Shown here one piece after another: positions 48,249 to 59,809 of a stretch of 64,000 bases of DNA. Made by a program: the position numbers and the translations under genes. The notes below the pieces were generated by a model that saw only the letters and a list, made by a program, of their open reading frames with translations, searched no databases and was not told the DNA's origin. The DNA comes from Mycoplasmopsis pulmonis (GTDB taxonomy: Bacteria; Bacillota_I; Bacilli_A; Mycoplasmatales; Metamycoplasmataceae), in NCBI RefSeq assembly GCF_900660575.1, contig NZ_LR215008.1, positions 62,001 to 126,000 of the forward strand, read 5' to 3'. Every line of letters begins with the position of its first letter. The stretch's first letter is position 1.

Positions 48249-49892
48249 CTAGTTATTTTCCTGGTCATAAATAAGATTTCATTTACTTTTTTTGTAATAT
48301 GTATTTCTAACAGGACTTTGAATTTCAAAATAGATTTTTTGTCCAATATAATGAATTTCATGAGCAAGCAAAGTAACTCAAACTTTTTGGTCAAAATTTT
48401 CTCAATTAAGAAGAGCTATTTTCTTATCACCTAAACTATCAATTTCAAGTATTTCACCTGTTTCATATGACTCAGAATATGTTTGCAAAGCATCAAGAGA
48501 TGAAAATATCATATAACCTTCATTTTCTTTTAATCTTATGTTTTCAATTGTATGAAAAGCACGATTATTAAAACAGATATTTTGTTGGTTAAAAGTTGCT
48601 TTTAAAAAGTTTAATTTATCTAGTGATTTTAAAACAAGTGCTTCATCAACATTTTTAGGTAATTTATATGATTCATAACCATCTTCAATTAAACTTCATC
48701 CACGTTCTTCAATTAACAAAATTTTAGCTTTGTTTTCAATTGCTTTTCTAATATTGTTTGTGCGATAAATAATTAGTGATTTTTCAGAAATTGTCTTTAT
48801 CAAATAATCATATATGTGTTGGTATTTTTGTGAAATTAAAACTTCTTGTTTTATTGAAACTATTGAAGGAACAAGAACAAGTTGAGCAAGCAAAAATAGA
48901 ATTAATTTTTCTTCATCTTTTAAAAATAATCATGATTTTTTTAGAAGATGATTTAACTTAAATTTTTTAATTAATTTATCAAAAGCACCTTTAAATAAAA
49001 CTGAAGGTTTTTGAGTTCTTAGATAATATTTATCAATATTTTCTTGATGAACAAGATTTGGTATACGCATCTTTGTTCCATATAGTTGTTTTAAATTTTT
49101 CTCAATTGATAAAAGATTAGTTTTTAATTTTTCATCTTTAATTTTGAATTCATTATCTGCTTTTTTTATTTCTGACATTAACTTCTTAAAATCATTTATA
49201 AATTTAATTTTTTCATTTTTAAATTTATCTTGAGCTTCTACAATTTTACTTTTATATTGATAGTTAAATTGTGAGAGAATTTTGTCTTTTTCACTTTGTT
49301 CAAATAGCAAGTTATCAGTGACTTTTTTTAACATTTTTTTTAATCATTTTAGTTGTTGATGATTTTGAAAAGCTGATTTTAAATTTTTCCTTTTTTCTAC
49401 TTCAATATCATTAATTTGATTATTGTAATTTTTGAAATTATTTAATTGAAGTAAAAGAGCATTTTTGTATTCATCAACTTCTTCACTTGAAGCTCCATTT
49501 TGTAAAAAAATTATTGAATTCATATCAACTTCAGATTTTTTTTGTAAAGCATTATTTCTTTTTTTAACAACCTGATTTTTTATAAATTGGTATTTTAAAA
49601 AATTGTATGAACTCAATAATGTACAGGGATTTTTTTCTTCAAAATCAACAGCCCTCATGTATAAAAAGTTTTCAGCTTCTAAATAAAAATCATTAAAGTC
49701 ATCAACTAAAATTTCTGCATTTGTGTGTTTTGGTTTTATAAAAACTTCTTGAAATTGTTGAACTAAAAAATCTTGAGTAGAAACCAAGGCTAACTTTCCC
49801 TTTAATTCCAGATCTAAGTTTATGTCATATTTATTTGATAAATCTTTGTCAAAAATAGTTAATTTTTTAATATTCAATTTAGCTTGTATCAC
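48249..49892 (-). CDS. ABC-ATPase-like protein lacking a P-loop, function unknown
   Basis: 547 residues. The N-terminus reads like an ABC domain (IKKLTIFDKDLSNKYDINLDLELKGKLALVSTQ) but has no GxxxxGK(S/T). Residues ~140-320 are helical and Lys-rich. Around residues 325-395 the sequence again resembles the Walker B to H-loop part of an ABC protein (LFLLAQLVLVPSIVSIKQEV ... SLIIYRTNNIRKAIENKAKILLIEERG) but with catalytic residues changed. The last ~150 residues are unassigned. No membrane helix. Probably a non-hydrolysing relative; the assignment is tentative. First gene of the gpsA-EIIB-helicase run. Confidence 0.6.
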
Positions 49893-50202
49893 TTAAATTC
49901 CTTTAACTTTCATCTTATTTTTTGTAAAAAAATTATACATTATCAAAATGTAAAATTGGTATAATTAAAAGACTAATTGAGTCAATCAAGTGAGAGGATC
50001 AATAATGGCCATAGTTAAAGATGTTAAAAAATCAAAAATTCTTAAGATAGGAAATACTCAAATTTACGTTGAAGATAGAGAAAATGTTGTATTAGACCCA
50101 AATGAAGAGATCATTCAGCTTAAAAAAAGACAAAAGGAAACTCAAGAATTTTATTCTTCACTAGTTAATGTAACTTTAAAAGAAAAAAAAGAACCAGATA
50201 AA

Positions 50203-51490
50203 TAAACTGGGACAAAAAAATAAAAAACACTTTTTAAAATATACTTTAAATAGGAGTGTTTATGAAACAACTAAAACCAGAACAATGAAAGAAATGATTT
50301 TCATTATATGAAGAATTTTATGATGGAAAAATTAATATAAAAAAATATATATTTTTAGTAAACAAAAATATTGGTAAAGATTGAAAAAATACATATGTAA
50401 AATCTTGATTTTTCAAAAAATATTCTGCTTTTCAAAAAGATGAACAATCTTTAATTTCACAAACTGGCAAATCTACAGCTAACAAAAAAAATAACGGTAG
50501 ACCACCAAAAAGAAAAGAAGTTAATGAATATACAAGAGAAGAATTAGAAGAGATTGTTAAAATTTATAGAATAATTTTTGATGACATTAGTGAAAAAGAA
50601 ATTCGAAAAAAAATTAAAGAACATAAAGATAAAGAAAAAATATTAACTAAAATTTCATGAAAAGAATTTCTCTTTTCAAAATCAACATATTATTCTTGAA
50701 AAAAACCTAAACTTGCAGAGCCGAAAAAAGATCAAGAAATTGAAGAAATTATTAGAAAATCATTTCATGAAAACAAAGGTATATTTGGTAGAAAAAGATT
50801 AGAAATTTATATTCAAAATAAATATAAAAGGTATATAAACTATCGAAAAATAGGTAGAATTTTGCTTAAATTAAATCTTTTTTGCAAAATTAGAAGAGCA
50901 AAAAGAAAAAATGAAATTAAAAATCTTAATACTAAATATCAAAATCTAATTCAAAGAGACTACAATGGCAAATTTAACAACATAGTTGCCACTGATGTAA
51001 CTTATATTCCAAGCCCCAAAGATGCAATTAACAATCATGTTTATTTATCGATTGCAATTCATCATCAAAGCAAGAAAATAATTAATTGAAATCTAAGTAA
51101 AAGAAATGATGTTAAGTTAGTTTTAGATCATATTTCTAAAATCAAATTTGATAAAGAGTGAATAATTCACTCAGATCATGGAAGTCAATATTCATCAAAT
51201 CAGTATAGTGAAATTATTAAAGAAAACAATGGGATAATTTCAATGAGTAGAATCGCAAATTCACTTGATAATCGAGAAGCAGAATATTTCTTTTCAAATA
51301 TCAAAAGTGAGTGCTTAAATGATCTAAAAATTTCAAAATTATCATTCAAAGAATTGCAAGAAATTATTCAAAATTATATTGACTGATACAATAATGAAAG
51401 ATTACAATCAATCTTAGAATGAAAAACACCTCAACAAAGCTGAGATGTTCTAAGTGTTTTTTAAATAGTCACTTTTTTTGTCCTAGTTTA
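50203..51490 (+). mobile_element. IS3-family insertion sequence (IS1138-like), copy C
   Basis: 1288 bp, same ends as copies A and B, flanked by the direct 3-bp repeat AAA (50200-50202 and 51491-51493). This is the only copy here with an intact target duplication, and it defines the element's ends and its 3-bp duplication, as expected for the IS150 group. Confidence 0.95.
50262..51464 (+). CDS. IS3-family DDE transposase, copy C
   Basis: 400 residues in one frame, ATG at 50262 after AGGAG, TAA at 51462-51464. Same protein as copies A and B, with the Asp-Asp-Glu catalytic set (VATDVTYI, HSDHGSQYSS, DNREAEYFF). Intact, and with a fresh insertion footprint, so probably mobile recently. Confidence 0.95.
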
Positions 51491-51939
51491 AAATTTGAAT
51501 TATTTTTAATGACTTTAAAGGATAAAGAACTTCAATTATTTGAAGAAGCTAAAAAGCTTACAATTTCAAAATCATCTGATTTTATTGAATATTATGGAGA
51601 GTTGCTTAACAATCCAAAAAGCTTCCATTTTATTTTAATTAACAATCATGACTTTAGATCTTGGTACAAAAATATTGTTGAATTCAATTTTTTAAAAAAT
51701 TCTTTAGATTTTTTCAAAATAACTATTGATTCACTTTCTACAACTTGAGAATTTGATGTAAGTGAAAAATGGTATCTTGAAGCAGAAGCATATTTATATA
51801 ATTTTTTAAAAAATGATTTAGCAAATAAAACTCGCAAGGCTTTTCAAAAAGATTGAACAAAAGCTAAAGAAAAATATCATAGATTCATGAAGAATAATCC
51901 ACCATTTTTCCCATTTGAATTTAAGGATGAATAAAGCCC

Positions 51940-51983
51940 AAAAAATCAAAGATAAACAAAATTTGCTATCTTTGATTTTTTTT
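51940..51983 (+). terminator. Rho-independent terminator of the IS-split gene
   Basis: AAAAATCAAAGATA and TATCTTTGATTTTT arms with a 12-nt loop, followed by a T-run, 5 bp after the stop codon. Confidence 0.85.
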
Positions 51984-51996
51984 ATAATTTACTTTG

Positions 51997-52002
51997 TATA
52001 AT
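51997..52002 (+). promoter_or_regulatory. -10 box of prs
   Basis: TATAAT preceded by TTTG, 25 bp before the prs ATG, which has AAAGG at 52020 as ribosome site. Confidence 0.5.
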
Positions 52003-52027
52003 TGATAATTTAGTTAAGAAAGGTTTT

Positions 52028-52993
52028 ATGAATAAAGAAAAAACAATTATATTTTCAATGCCAAATACACATGTTTTAGCTCAAGAAATATGTGATGAGT
52101 TAAAGATGAAATTACATAGTGTTAATAAAACAATTTTTGCCGATGGTGAGGTTTTATTAAGTAGTAAAGAGACAGTAAGAAGTAAAGATGTTTTTATTGT
52201 TGCTTCAACTAGTCATCCAGCAAATAATAATATTATGGATCTTTTAATTTTTGTTGATTCTCTAAAAAGAGCCTCTGCCAAAACAATTAATGTTATATTG
52301 TCATATTATGGTTATGCTAGGCAAGATAGAAAAGCAGAAGGAAGACAACCAATTGCAGCAAAACTTTTAGCTGATTTACTTCAGGTTGCAGGGATTAGTC
52401 GAATTGTTGTAGTTGATTTACACAACCCTTCTATTCAAGGATTTTTTAACATCCCAGTTGATGATATAAAAGCTCAATATATTCTTTCAAAAGAATTTAC
52501 TATCAAAGATGAAAAATTTACAATTGTCTCTCCTGATCATGGAGGAACAATTAGAGCTAGAATTATGGCTGAAATTATTTCAAATGATGTAAAAATTGCC
52601 ATCATTGATAAAAGACGTGTAAGCACAAATAAAACTGAAGTTTTAGGTGTCATAGGTGATATTAATAATGAAAACGCAGTTATTGTTGATGACATAATTG
52701 ACACTGGTGGAACCATTGTCAATGCAGCTGAAGTTCTTAAAAAAAATGGGGCCAAAAAAATTTCAATTGTGGCTTCTCATGGAATTTTTTCAAAAGGTTT
52801 TGATATATTCGAAGATGCAGATGTCATTGATGAAGTTATTGTTACAAATTCAATTGACAATTACGAGTTGGCTAAAAAATACAAAAAACTTAAAATCGTT
52901 TCACTTGCTCCATTTTTAAGTAAAGTTATTAGATCAATTATGGATAGCAAAAGTGTTTCAGATATTTATGCTAAGTATCTAGAATCTAAATAG
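52028..52993 (+). CDS. prs: Ribose-phosphate pyrophosphokinase
   Basis: 321 residues. Makes PRPP from ribose-5-phosphate and ATP. SYYGYARQDRKAEGRQPIAAK near residue 97 (ATP site), DLHNPSIQGFF, the flexible-loop Lys region (IIDKRR) and PRPP loop VDDIIDTGGTI near 222. Length and order of motifs are normal. Head of a short run with rsmG. Confidence 0.97.
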   Translation: MNKEKTIIFSMPNTHVLAQEICDELKMKLHSVNKTIFADGEVLLSSKETVRSKDVFIVASTSHPANNNIMDLLIFVDSLKRASAKTINVILSYYGYARQDRKAEGRQPIAAKLLADLLQVAGISRIVVVDLHNPSIQGFFNIPVDDIKAQYILSKEFTIKDEKFTIVSPDHGGTIRARIMAEIISNDVKIAIIDKRRVSTNKTEVLGVIGDINNENAVIVDDIIDTGGTIVNAAEVLKKNGAKKISIVASHGIFSKGFDIFEDADVIDEVIVTNSIDNYELAKKYKKLKIVSLAPFLSKVIRSIMDSKSVSDIYAKYLESK

Positions 52994-53001
52994 TTTTTAA
53001 T

Positions 53002-53685
53002 ATGAATTGTTTGGAAAAAATAACTAATGAATATGGTCAAAAAACAGCTAGTAGACTAGAGCAATTTGTTAAGTTAATTGAAGAAGAAAACAAGAAAATT
53101 AATTTAACTTCTTTTGAAGGACAAAGACTTTGACAAGAGGGTATTTATGAGTCTATTAAATGTCTTGAGCCATTTGTAAAATCCAATGATTCACTTCTAG
53201 ATATAGGAGCAGGAGTGGGTTTTCCTTCTGTTCCTTTTTTGATAGTAAATCCTGAAGTAAAACTAACAATAATTGAAAGTAATAAAAAGAGAGTTTTATT
53301 TTTAGAAAAAGTAAAAAAAGATTTAAATTTATCTTTTGAAATTTTTAATGGAAGAGTTGAAAATTTTAACAAAGAAATTCACTTTGATTTTATAACTGCT
53401 CGTGCTTTAGCTCCTTTAAATATTTTGATGGAACTTACTATCAATTTAGGATCAATTTTGCCAAAACTAACTAACTATATTTTTGTTAAAGGTGCAAATT
53501 ATTTAAGTGAATTAAATGAAGCTCAAAATGCAATAAAGATTTTAAAATTAAAAGTTTTTGATCCTAAAAAAATTGATGTTTTTTTTGACAAAAATATTTT
53601 TATGATTCATTACATAAAAACAGCAAATGTTTCAAAAGAATATCCTAGAGCTTGAGATAAAATTATAAAAAAACCAATTAGATAA
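53002..53685 (+). CDS. rsmG: 16S rRNA (guanine-N7) methyltransferase
   Basis: 227 residues, ATG 8 bp after prs. Methylates G527-equivalent of 16S rRNA. N-terminal NLTSF, then SAM motif SLLDIGAGVGFPSVPF near residue 65 (family: D(I/V)GSGAGFPGIPL) and FDFITARALAPLNILME near 130. Loss of RsmG gives low-level streptomycin resistance in other bacteria. Confidence 0.93.
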
Positions 53686-53694
53686 AATGATTTT

Positions 53695-53724
53695 TAAGTT
53701 GTTAAATTTTTAACAACTTTTTTA
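53695..53724 (+). terminator. Rho-independent terminator after rsmG
   Basis: AAGTTGTTAA and TTAACAACTT arms with a short loop and a T-run, 10 bp after the stop. Confidence 0.8.
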
Positions 53725-53755
53725 TTCTTTAAAGCTTAGTTAAAAAAATTCAGAT

Positions 53756-53773
53756 ATGCTAGCATGGTATAAT
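53756..53773 (+). promoter_or_regulatory. fruA: Extended -10 promoter of fruA overlapping a palindrome
   Basis: TGGTATAAT at 53765-53773 is an extended -10 element. Directly upstream and overlapping lies the perfect palindrome ATGCTAGCAT (53756-53765), a possible operator. The leader to the ATG at 53824 is about 45 nt with AAAGGA as ribosome site. Confidence 0.5.
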
Positions 53774-53823
53774 TTTTTTAGTATAAAAAAAATTGTTATT
53801 TACTATATGTAAAGGATATAAAA

Positions 53824-55920
53824 ATGCAAATAAGTTATTTTTTAAAAAACAAAAATTTCATTTATTTTAATAAAGAATTTAAAGACAAAAATCAAGCTTT
53901 AAAATTTTTTTCAAACCAACTTTTAACTCAAGGATATGCCCATGAAGAGAAAAAAGTTTTTGATCTTTTTGTCCAGCGTGAAAACGAGCTCTCCACTGGT
54001 ATTGGTGATTCAATAGCACTGCCTCACATTAGAAGTGATGTAATGAAAAAAAGCACACTCATGTTTGCAAAAGTTAAGGATCTAAATTGAGACTCACTTG
54101 ATGGCAAAAATGTTAAATATATTTTTGTAATTGCCATGTCAAAAGATGAAGGTCAAAATTCTCATCTTGAAGTAATTGCACAACTATCAAAACTTTTGTT
54201 AAACAAAGATTTTATTAATAATTTAAATAGTATTAATGAAGCTGAAAAATTCATTTCTTTAGTTGATAAATTTGAAAATCAATTACTTCAAGATGAAGCA
54301 AAAAATGACGTTATTCAAAAAAGCAATGAGGACTATGAAATTGTTGCTGTTGCTTCTTGTCCAACTGGAATAGCTCATACTTATTTAGCAGCTCAAAGAT
54401 TAGTTGAAACTGCAAAAGATATGAAAGTTAAAATTAAGGTTGAAACTCAAGGAGCTCAAGGAAGTAAAAATGTTCTTAGTTCAAGAGATATTGAAAAAGC
54501 TAAAGGTGTGATTTTAGCCATCGATAGAGAAATTGAAAAGCAACGATTTTTTAATTCTGAAAATGTTATAGAAACTTCAACAAGAGAAGCCATTCATAAT
54601 CCTAAAAATTTAATTGAAAAATCTAGAAATTTACAAGGAAAAAAAATCAAAGCTTCTCAACCAATTTCACAAGAAGATACTCAAGGTGGATATACTTTTG
54701 ATAATTTTTTCAAAAGAATGTATAGATCACTTATGAGTGGAATTTCATACATGCTTCCTTTTGTTGTTTTTGGTGGAATCATCATTTCAATTGGATTTTT
54801 AATTGACACAATTTATGGAGCTACAAGTGGAATTTCTTCTGATCCAAAATTTTTAGCAAATTTTGGATCAAATCACATAGTCGCTAAGTGATTTAATAGA
54901 TTAGGTGGAATTGCCTTTAGTATTATGGTAGCAATTTTAGCCGCCTATATTACTTATTCATTAGTGGGCCGTCAAGGACTCTTGCCTGGTTTTGTAATTG
55001 GTTTTATTTCATCAGGAAGATTAAAAGATACTTATAGTTTTTTAACTGACTCATTAACAAATAACTATGGTCTAAGCCCAGATAAAGTCTTAGAAACAGG
55101 ATCGGGATTTGTTGGAGCAATATTAGGTGGTTTTTTTGCGGCTACCATGTTAATTTTGATGTCAAAATATATTTTTTCAAAACTACCAAAAAACTTGTAT
55201 GGAATTAGAGATATTTTGTTTATTCCTATTTTAGGAACTTTGACAATAGCTTTTGTTTTTTGAGTTTTGAATATTGTATTTATTTACATTAATTATGGTC
55301 TTACAATACTTCTTCTTATCATAGAAACAAGAAGAGAAATCATTTGACTTCTTGGATTAATTTTAGGAATTATGATGGCAGTGGATTTAGGAGGGCCTAT
55401 TAATAAAGCAGCTTATGTTTTTGGTACTTTAACCTTAGCTCAAATGCAAGGAAAAGGAACAATAGCTATGGCATCAGTTATGATTGCTGGTATGACTCCA
55501 CCACTAGGTATTTCTGTTTCAATGTTTCTTCACAAAAAACTTTGATCAAAACAAGACATTGAAGCTGGAAAAATTTCCAATATTTTATTTGGACTTTCAT
55601 TTATTTCAGAAGGAGCTATTCCTTATACTTCAAGAAACACAAAAGTAATGATTCCTTCTAACATAATAGGAAGTGCTGTAGCTTCACTTCTTTCAGCTTC
55701 ATTGGGTGTAAGTATAGCAGCTCCTCATGGAGGAATATTTGTCTTCTTTTTAGCAAGATCTTCTTTATTTGAAAGCCAAGGATTAAGCATTGCTTTTGGA
55801 ATTTTATTTTTAATTGGCTCAATTATTATAGGAAGTTTTGTATCAGCTTTTAGTATTTACTTTTTAACCAAGTTTTATCAAAAAAGACAAGCCAAAAAAG
55901 AATCTTTAAAGACAAAATAA
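53824..55920 (+). CDS. fruA: Fructose-specific PTS transporter EIIABC
   Basis: 698 residues with all three PTS domains in one chain. EIIA (~1-150): IALPHIRSD with the phospho-accepting His about 67. EIIB (~175-275): [15 protein letters not shown] with Cys about 179. EIIC (~300-690): about eight to ten helices, [27 protein letters not shown] and ISEGAIPY. Imports fructose as fructose-1-phosphate, or a related hexose. Has its own promoter and terminator. No fruK lies next to it. Confidence 0.93.
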
Positions 55921-55937
55921 ATTAATTTAACAAAGTA

Positions 55938-55974
55938 TAAAAAAAGACACCCATTGAAGGCGTCTTTTTTTTGT
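55938..55974 (+). terminator. Rho-independent terminator of fruA
   Basis: AAAAAAGAC-ACC and GG-CGTCTTTTTT arms (one mismatch) around a short loop, with an eight-T run. Confidence 0.8.
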
Positions 55975-56016
55975 AAGTTTGTAAAAATTCACTATTACTA
56001 TAACACAAAAAATATC

Positions 56017-56035
56017 TTTTTTTTTTTTTTTTTTT
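56017..56035. repeat. Homopolymer tract, 19 T
   Basis: Uninterrupted run of 19 T, about 115 bp upstream of the S1-domain gene and pgi. Likely to vary by slippage; it lies in the upstream region of that pair rather than within a reading frame. Confidence 0.9.
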
Positions 56036-56150
56036 CAAAAAAATTATTGCTAGTTTGCTTAATAAGCTATATAAAAAAATATTTAAAATTTAAAAAGGCT
56101 AAAGCTAGATTATGCTATTTTATAAAATATAAAGTAAAATAATCTTACAT

Positions 56151-56486
56151 ATGAAAGTCGGTTCTATAATAAAAGGTAAAGTTGAAAAATTTAATACTGA
56201 AAAAATTTATTTAAATTTTAAAAACGGCTATAAAGGAGTTGTTGAAAAAAACGAAATATCTGATTTCAACACTAAAAATATTAGTAGTTTCCTAGCAGTA
56301 AATAATGTAATTGATGTCCAAATTTTGGAAAAGGACATCAAAAATAAATTTTTAAAATGCTCTTTTAAATCTTTAAGAGCAAATTTTAGAAAGAAAATTT
56401 TTTCATATACGCTAGAGCCTACTAAAAATGGTTTTACTAATTTATTAAATCTTACAAACAAGGAGTTAAAAAAATGAGAAGAATAA
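56151..56486 (+). CDS. S1-domain RNA-binding protein
   Basis: 111 residues; a TGA(Trp) near the end extends it to TAA at 56484-56486. One S1 domain at the N-terminus: VGSIIKGKVEKFNTEKIYLNF, GYKGVVEKNEISDF, VIDVQILEKD. The remainder is basic. Small S1 proteins of this kind bind RNA or ribosomes. Overlaps the pgi start by 13 nt, so the two are co-translated. No ribosome site is obvious before its ATG. Confidence 0.8.
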
Positions 56487-57757
56487 GATTAAATCTTCAA
56501 AATGCTATTAATGAAGAAAAATTAAAGGAATATGTCTCTGAAGTTGAACAAATTAACACAAAAATGAATAATTTGTCTTTAGAAGGCTTTGAATATTTGG
56601 GATGAAAAGACCTTCCAGAAAATATTAATAAAAATGAAATAGACAAAATTATTGAAACAGCTAATTTTTTTAAAAAAGAAGGAATTGAAGTTTTAGTTGT
56701 TATTGGAATAGGTGGTTCATTTTTAGGAGCTAAAAGTGCAATGGATTTTATTCAAGGTAACTATCCAACTAAAAAAAATATGGAAATTATTTTTGCTGGA
56801 ACAAGTATTTCTTCAACAGAATTGACCCAGCTTCTTTATTATGTGGAAAACAAAAAATTTGCTATTAATGTAATTTCAAAATCAGGAACAACTCTTGAAC
56901 CTGCCATTGCTTTTAGAGAATTTAGAAATTTACTTAATTCAAGATTAGGTGAAAATAATGCCAAAAGATACATAGTAGCTACAACTGATGCAAACAAAGG
57001 CCTACTTTTTGAAATGGCCAAAGAAAAGGGATATGCTCGCTTTGTGGTTCCTGACAATGTTGGAGGAAGATTTTCTGTTTTAACTCCTGTAGGACTTTTA
57101 CCACTAGCTTGTGCTGGAATTGACATTGAAAAACTTTTAGAAGGAGCAAAAGAAGCCAACGCATTATACAAAAATTCAAACTTACTTGAAAATGATGCTT
57201 ATAAATATGCTGTAGCTCGCTTTTTATTGCAAAAAAAATTCCCAGTTGAAATGTTAGTTTCTTACGAGCCAAATCATATGTTTTTATTAGAATGATGAAA
57301 ACAATTATTTGGAGAATCTGAAGGAAAACAAGGTAAAGGAATTTTACCTCATAGTGCAATTTTTACTCGTGATCTTCATTCATTGGGACAATTTATTCAA
57401 GATGGTTCAAAAATAATGTTTGAAACTGTTATTTGAGTTGATAAACCTATTTTTGACTTAAAAATTGAAAAGGAAATTGAAGATTTAGACAAACTTAATT
57501 ATCTAACAAATAAAAGCCTTCATCAAATCAATAAAGCGGCATTTGAAGCTACAGTTGAAGCTCATACTAAAGTTGGACTTGTACCAAACATTATTTTAGA
57601 ACTTGAAGATAGTAGTGAAAAAACTCTTGGAGCACTTTTTATGTTTTTTGAAAGGGCAGTTGCTATGAGTGGATATTTATTAAAAGTTAATCCATTTAAC
57701 CAACCTGGAGTTGAAGTTTATAAATCTAATTTATTCAAAATACTTGAAAAAAAATAA
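56474..57757 (+). CDS. pgi: Glucose-6-phosphate isomerase
   Basis: 427 residues, ATG 56474 after AGGAG. Interconverts glucose-6-P and fructose-6-[15 protein letters not shown] near residue 78, [16 protein letters not shown] near 135 (sugar-phosphate site), [16 protein letters not shown] near 197, active-site Glu in MFLLEWW near 275 and QPGVEVYK at the end. Shorter than the E. coli enzyme, normal for Gram-positives. Abuts the end of the next gene on the opposite strand with no gap. Confidence 0.96.
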
Positions 57758-58909
57758 TTACTTTTTAAAGTAAATTATGTAAAGATATGAAATTTCATCA
57801 AGTGATATGGACTCTTCTCCATATCACTTTTTTATATTTGAAATTCCATTTCCTCTTTTTTGATAATTTAGATATGAAAAAAGCTCAACTATGTTTGGAT
57901 ATTTTCAACTAATTGATTGTCTTTTTTGAATTTTTTCTAATGCGTTTTTTTGATATGAAAGAAACTGAATATGATCATCAAAAATTTCAATTATTGGACC
58001 ATTATTTCCAAAGTGATAATAATCATTATGAATAATTATGTTGTAAATAATTTCAAGTAATAAATCATCTTTGATTTTATCCTTTGTAAAAAATAAAAGA
58101 TGCTTTGCTAGAAAAAAGATGTAATAAAAAATGCACTTATTTTTGATTATACTTTGACCAAAAGGAATGGCATCAGTTTCTGTTTTTGAAAAGTTATTAA
58201 TTTTGATTTTTGTAGTGTTTTCATCTGAGAGTAAAAAGGCTTCATAATTAAGATATTTTTGTTTTAAAATAGTTAGCTTTTGCTCTTTGAATTTTTTTCA
58301 AAATTTTGGATTTTTATCATAGTCATGATAGTGAGCTTTTAAAATTTCTCTTAGCTGCATAAAATTCAAATTATCAACTTGACTAGGAATGAGTTGAAAA
58401 TCAATTTCATTTTTGCGATAGTTTTTTAAAATAGCTATTTCTTTGGGTCTTAATAATATGCTTTGTGATCCAATTCTTTCATAGACAAGACTTTCACTTC
58501 CTAAAGTATTTTTAAGTTCATAAACTATTTCTTTAGTAGGGTATATTTTGATAAGAATTATGTAAGGATTTTTCTTGTGTATTTTTACTGAAAAATACAA
58601 ATTACTCAATCACGGATTAATCATTAATTTAATTTTGCTTGCAATATAAATTAGGGTTTTATCAACACATTTTTCAATGTTAGCAATGTCACAAAAATGA
58701 ATTTTATCAATATTTAAATTTGATGTTTTTCTCTTTTCTCATGCATAGTATTGAAGGCCCTTTTCATTGCCTTTATCATCTACTCCAAAATAGATTTTTC
58801 CGCCCTTACCTGAATTTAAAAAAGCAACAATTGTTTTTAATCATTTATTAGCATCTTTTGAAAAAAATAATTTGTACTCAACATTAGAATCTTCACCTTT
58901 TAGTTCCAT
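57758..58909 (-). CDS. AlbA_2 / HATPase_c_4 regulator-like protein
   Basis: 383 residues, ATG at 58909. Starts with an AlbA_2 (Schlafen-like) domain: EDSNVEYKLFF, then FLNSGKGGKIYFGVDDKGN near residue 35. The middle is unassigned. Near 300-350 the sequence fits the GHKL-type HATPase_c_4 box of RecG-like regulators (IHNDYYHFGNNGPIIEIFDD ... KRGNGISNIKKW). A TGA(Trp) follows; with it the frame ends at TAA 57758-57760, directly against pgi. Members of this family are thought to be DNA-binding regulators or defence components; no partner gene is adjacent. Confidence 0.8.
57800..57834 (+). terminator. pgi terminator located inside the opposite gene
   Basis: AAGTGATATGGA at 57800-57811 and its perfect complement at 57818-57829, 6-nt loop, followed by a T-run on the plus strand. 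The hairpin lies within the last 25 codons of the convergent AlbA_2/HATPase gene. Confidence 0.85.
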
Positions 58910-59809
58910 AATTAAAATTATGAATTAATTTTATTAATTTAATAAAAAAACTTTTACAAATAAGTTTTGTAAAAGTTAATCTAAGCTTTTTGATCTTCTT
59001 TTTTATCTGATGGAACAGACTTTAGTCCTGTTAATGTAAATGTTTTATCTTTTTGAGTTCTTGAAAATTTATTTTTTAGTTGAAGATATACTCTCAACTC
59101 TCCTGATTCAGAAGATTTATCCTTATTAACTCCTGCAATAAGGCTAAGTTCATAACCTTCAGGAATTAAGAATTCTGAGTTATCTTTTGTTAGAAGGCTT
59201 ATTTGATTATTTTCGATTTTTGATCTATCTGGAATTTCTTTATTTGACTTATTTTTTAAGTCAGATCCATCAGCTATTTTTATGCTTTGAATCTTTTGAA
59301 ATTCTAAGTTTAAGTGCTCTCGAGATGTTATGAAATTAGTAACTTCAATTTCTTTTAATTTTGATGATTTTTCTCCGTTTTTTGAATCAGGATTTTCATC
59401 ACTTCCATTATGTATGTTTGCTTTAGAAAGTTTGTATCGTAGCCTAGCTTTTTTATCTCTTTCATAGTCACCTCTTCCTCTAAAATCTTCAAATTTTAAA
59501 TCTAAATTTTTAGGAATAGTAACATCCAAATATTCTTGCAATTTTTTTATTTTATTTTCTTTTTCTTGAATTTCAGATAATAGACCTTCAAGGTGAGTTA
59601 CGCTAATAACTTTTTTAAATGTTTGCGAAATTACAATATCTTCATCTATTGAAAATTCTTTAAAATCTCCAATGACATAAGTAAAATCTTTTTTGATATT
59701 TTCATTTAAATTATGTGTCAAAGTTACTTTAATTTTGCTTTGCTTTTCAACGTCATTTACTCATAATTTTTGAAAAACACTTTTGTAATTTTTTAAGTTT
59801 ATTATTGAT

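Larger units (their letters stand above)
50005..51934 (+). pseudogene. Hypothetical-protein gene split by IS copy C
   Basis: The 5' part is 50005-50202 (ATG after GAGG), the 3' part 51491-51934. The IS sits between codons: GAT AAA | IS | AAA TTT GAA. Removing the 1288-bp element and one copy of the 3-bp duplication AAA restores one frame of 212 residues, with two TGA(Trp) in the 3' part, ending TAA at 51932-51934. As it stands, the first three bases of the IS (TAA) act as stop and give a 66-residue peptide. No family recognised; the C-terminal half is aromatic-rich and helical (SEKWYLEAEAYLYNFLK). A terminator follows. Confidence 0.85.

Noticed and set aside
54136-54891. Separate EIIB and EIIC genes in the fructose PTS
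   Set aside because: The breaks are TGA(Trp) codons; reading through gives one normal EIIABC protein.
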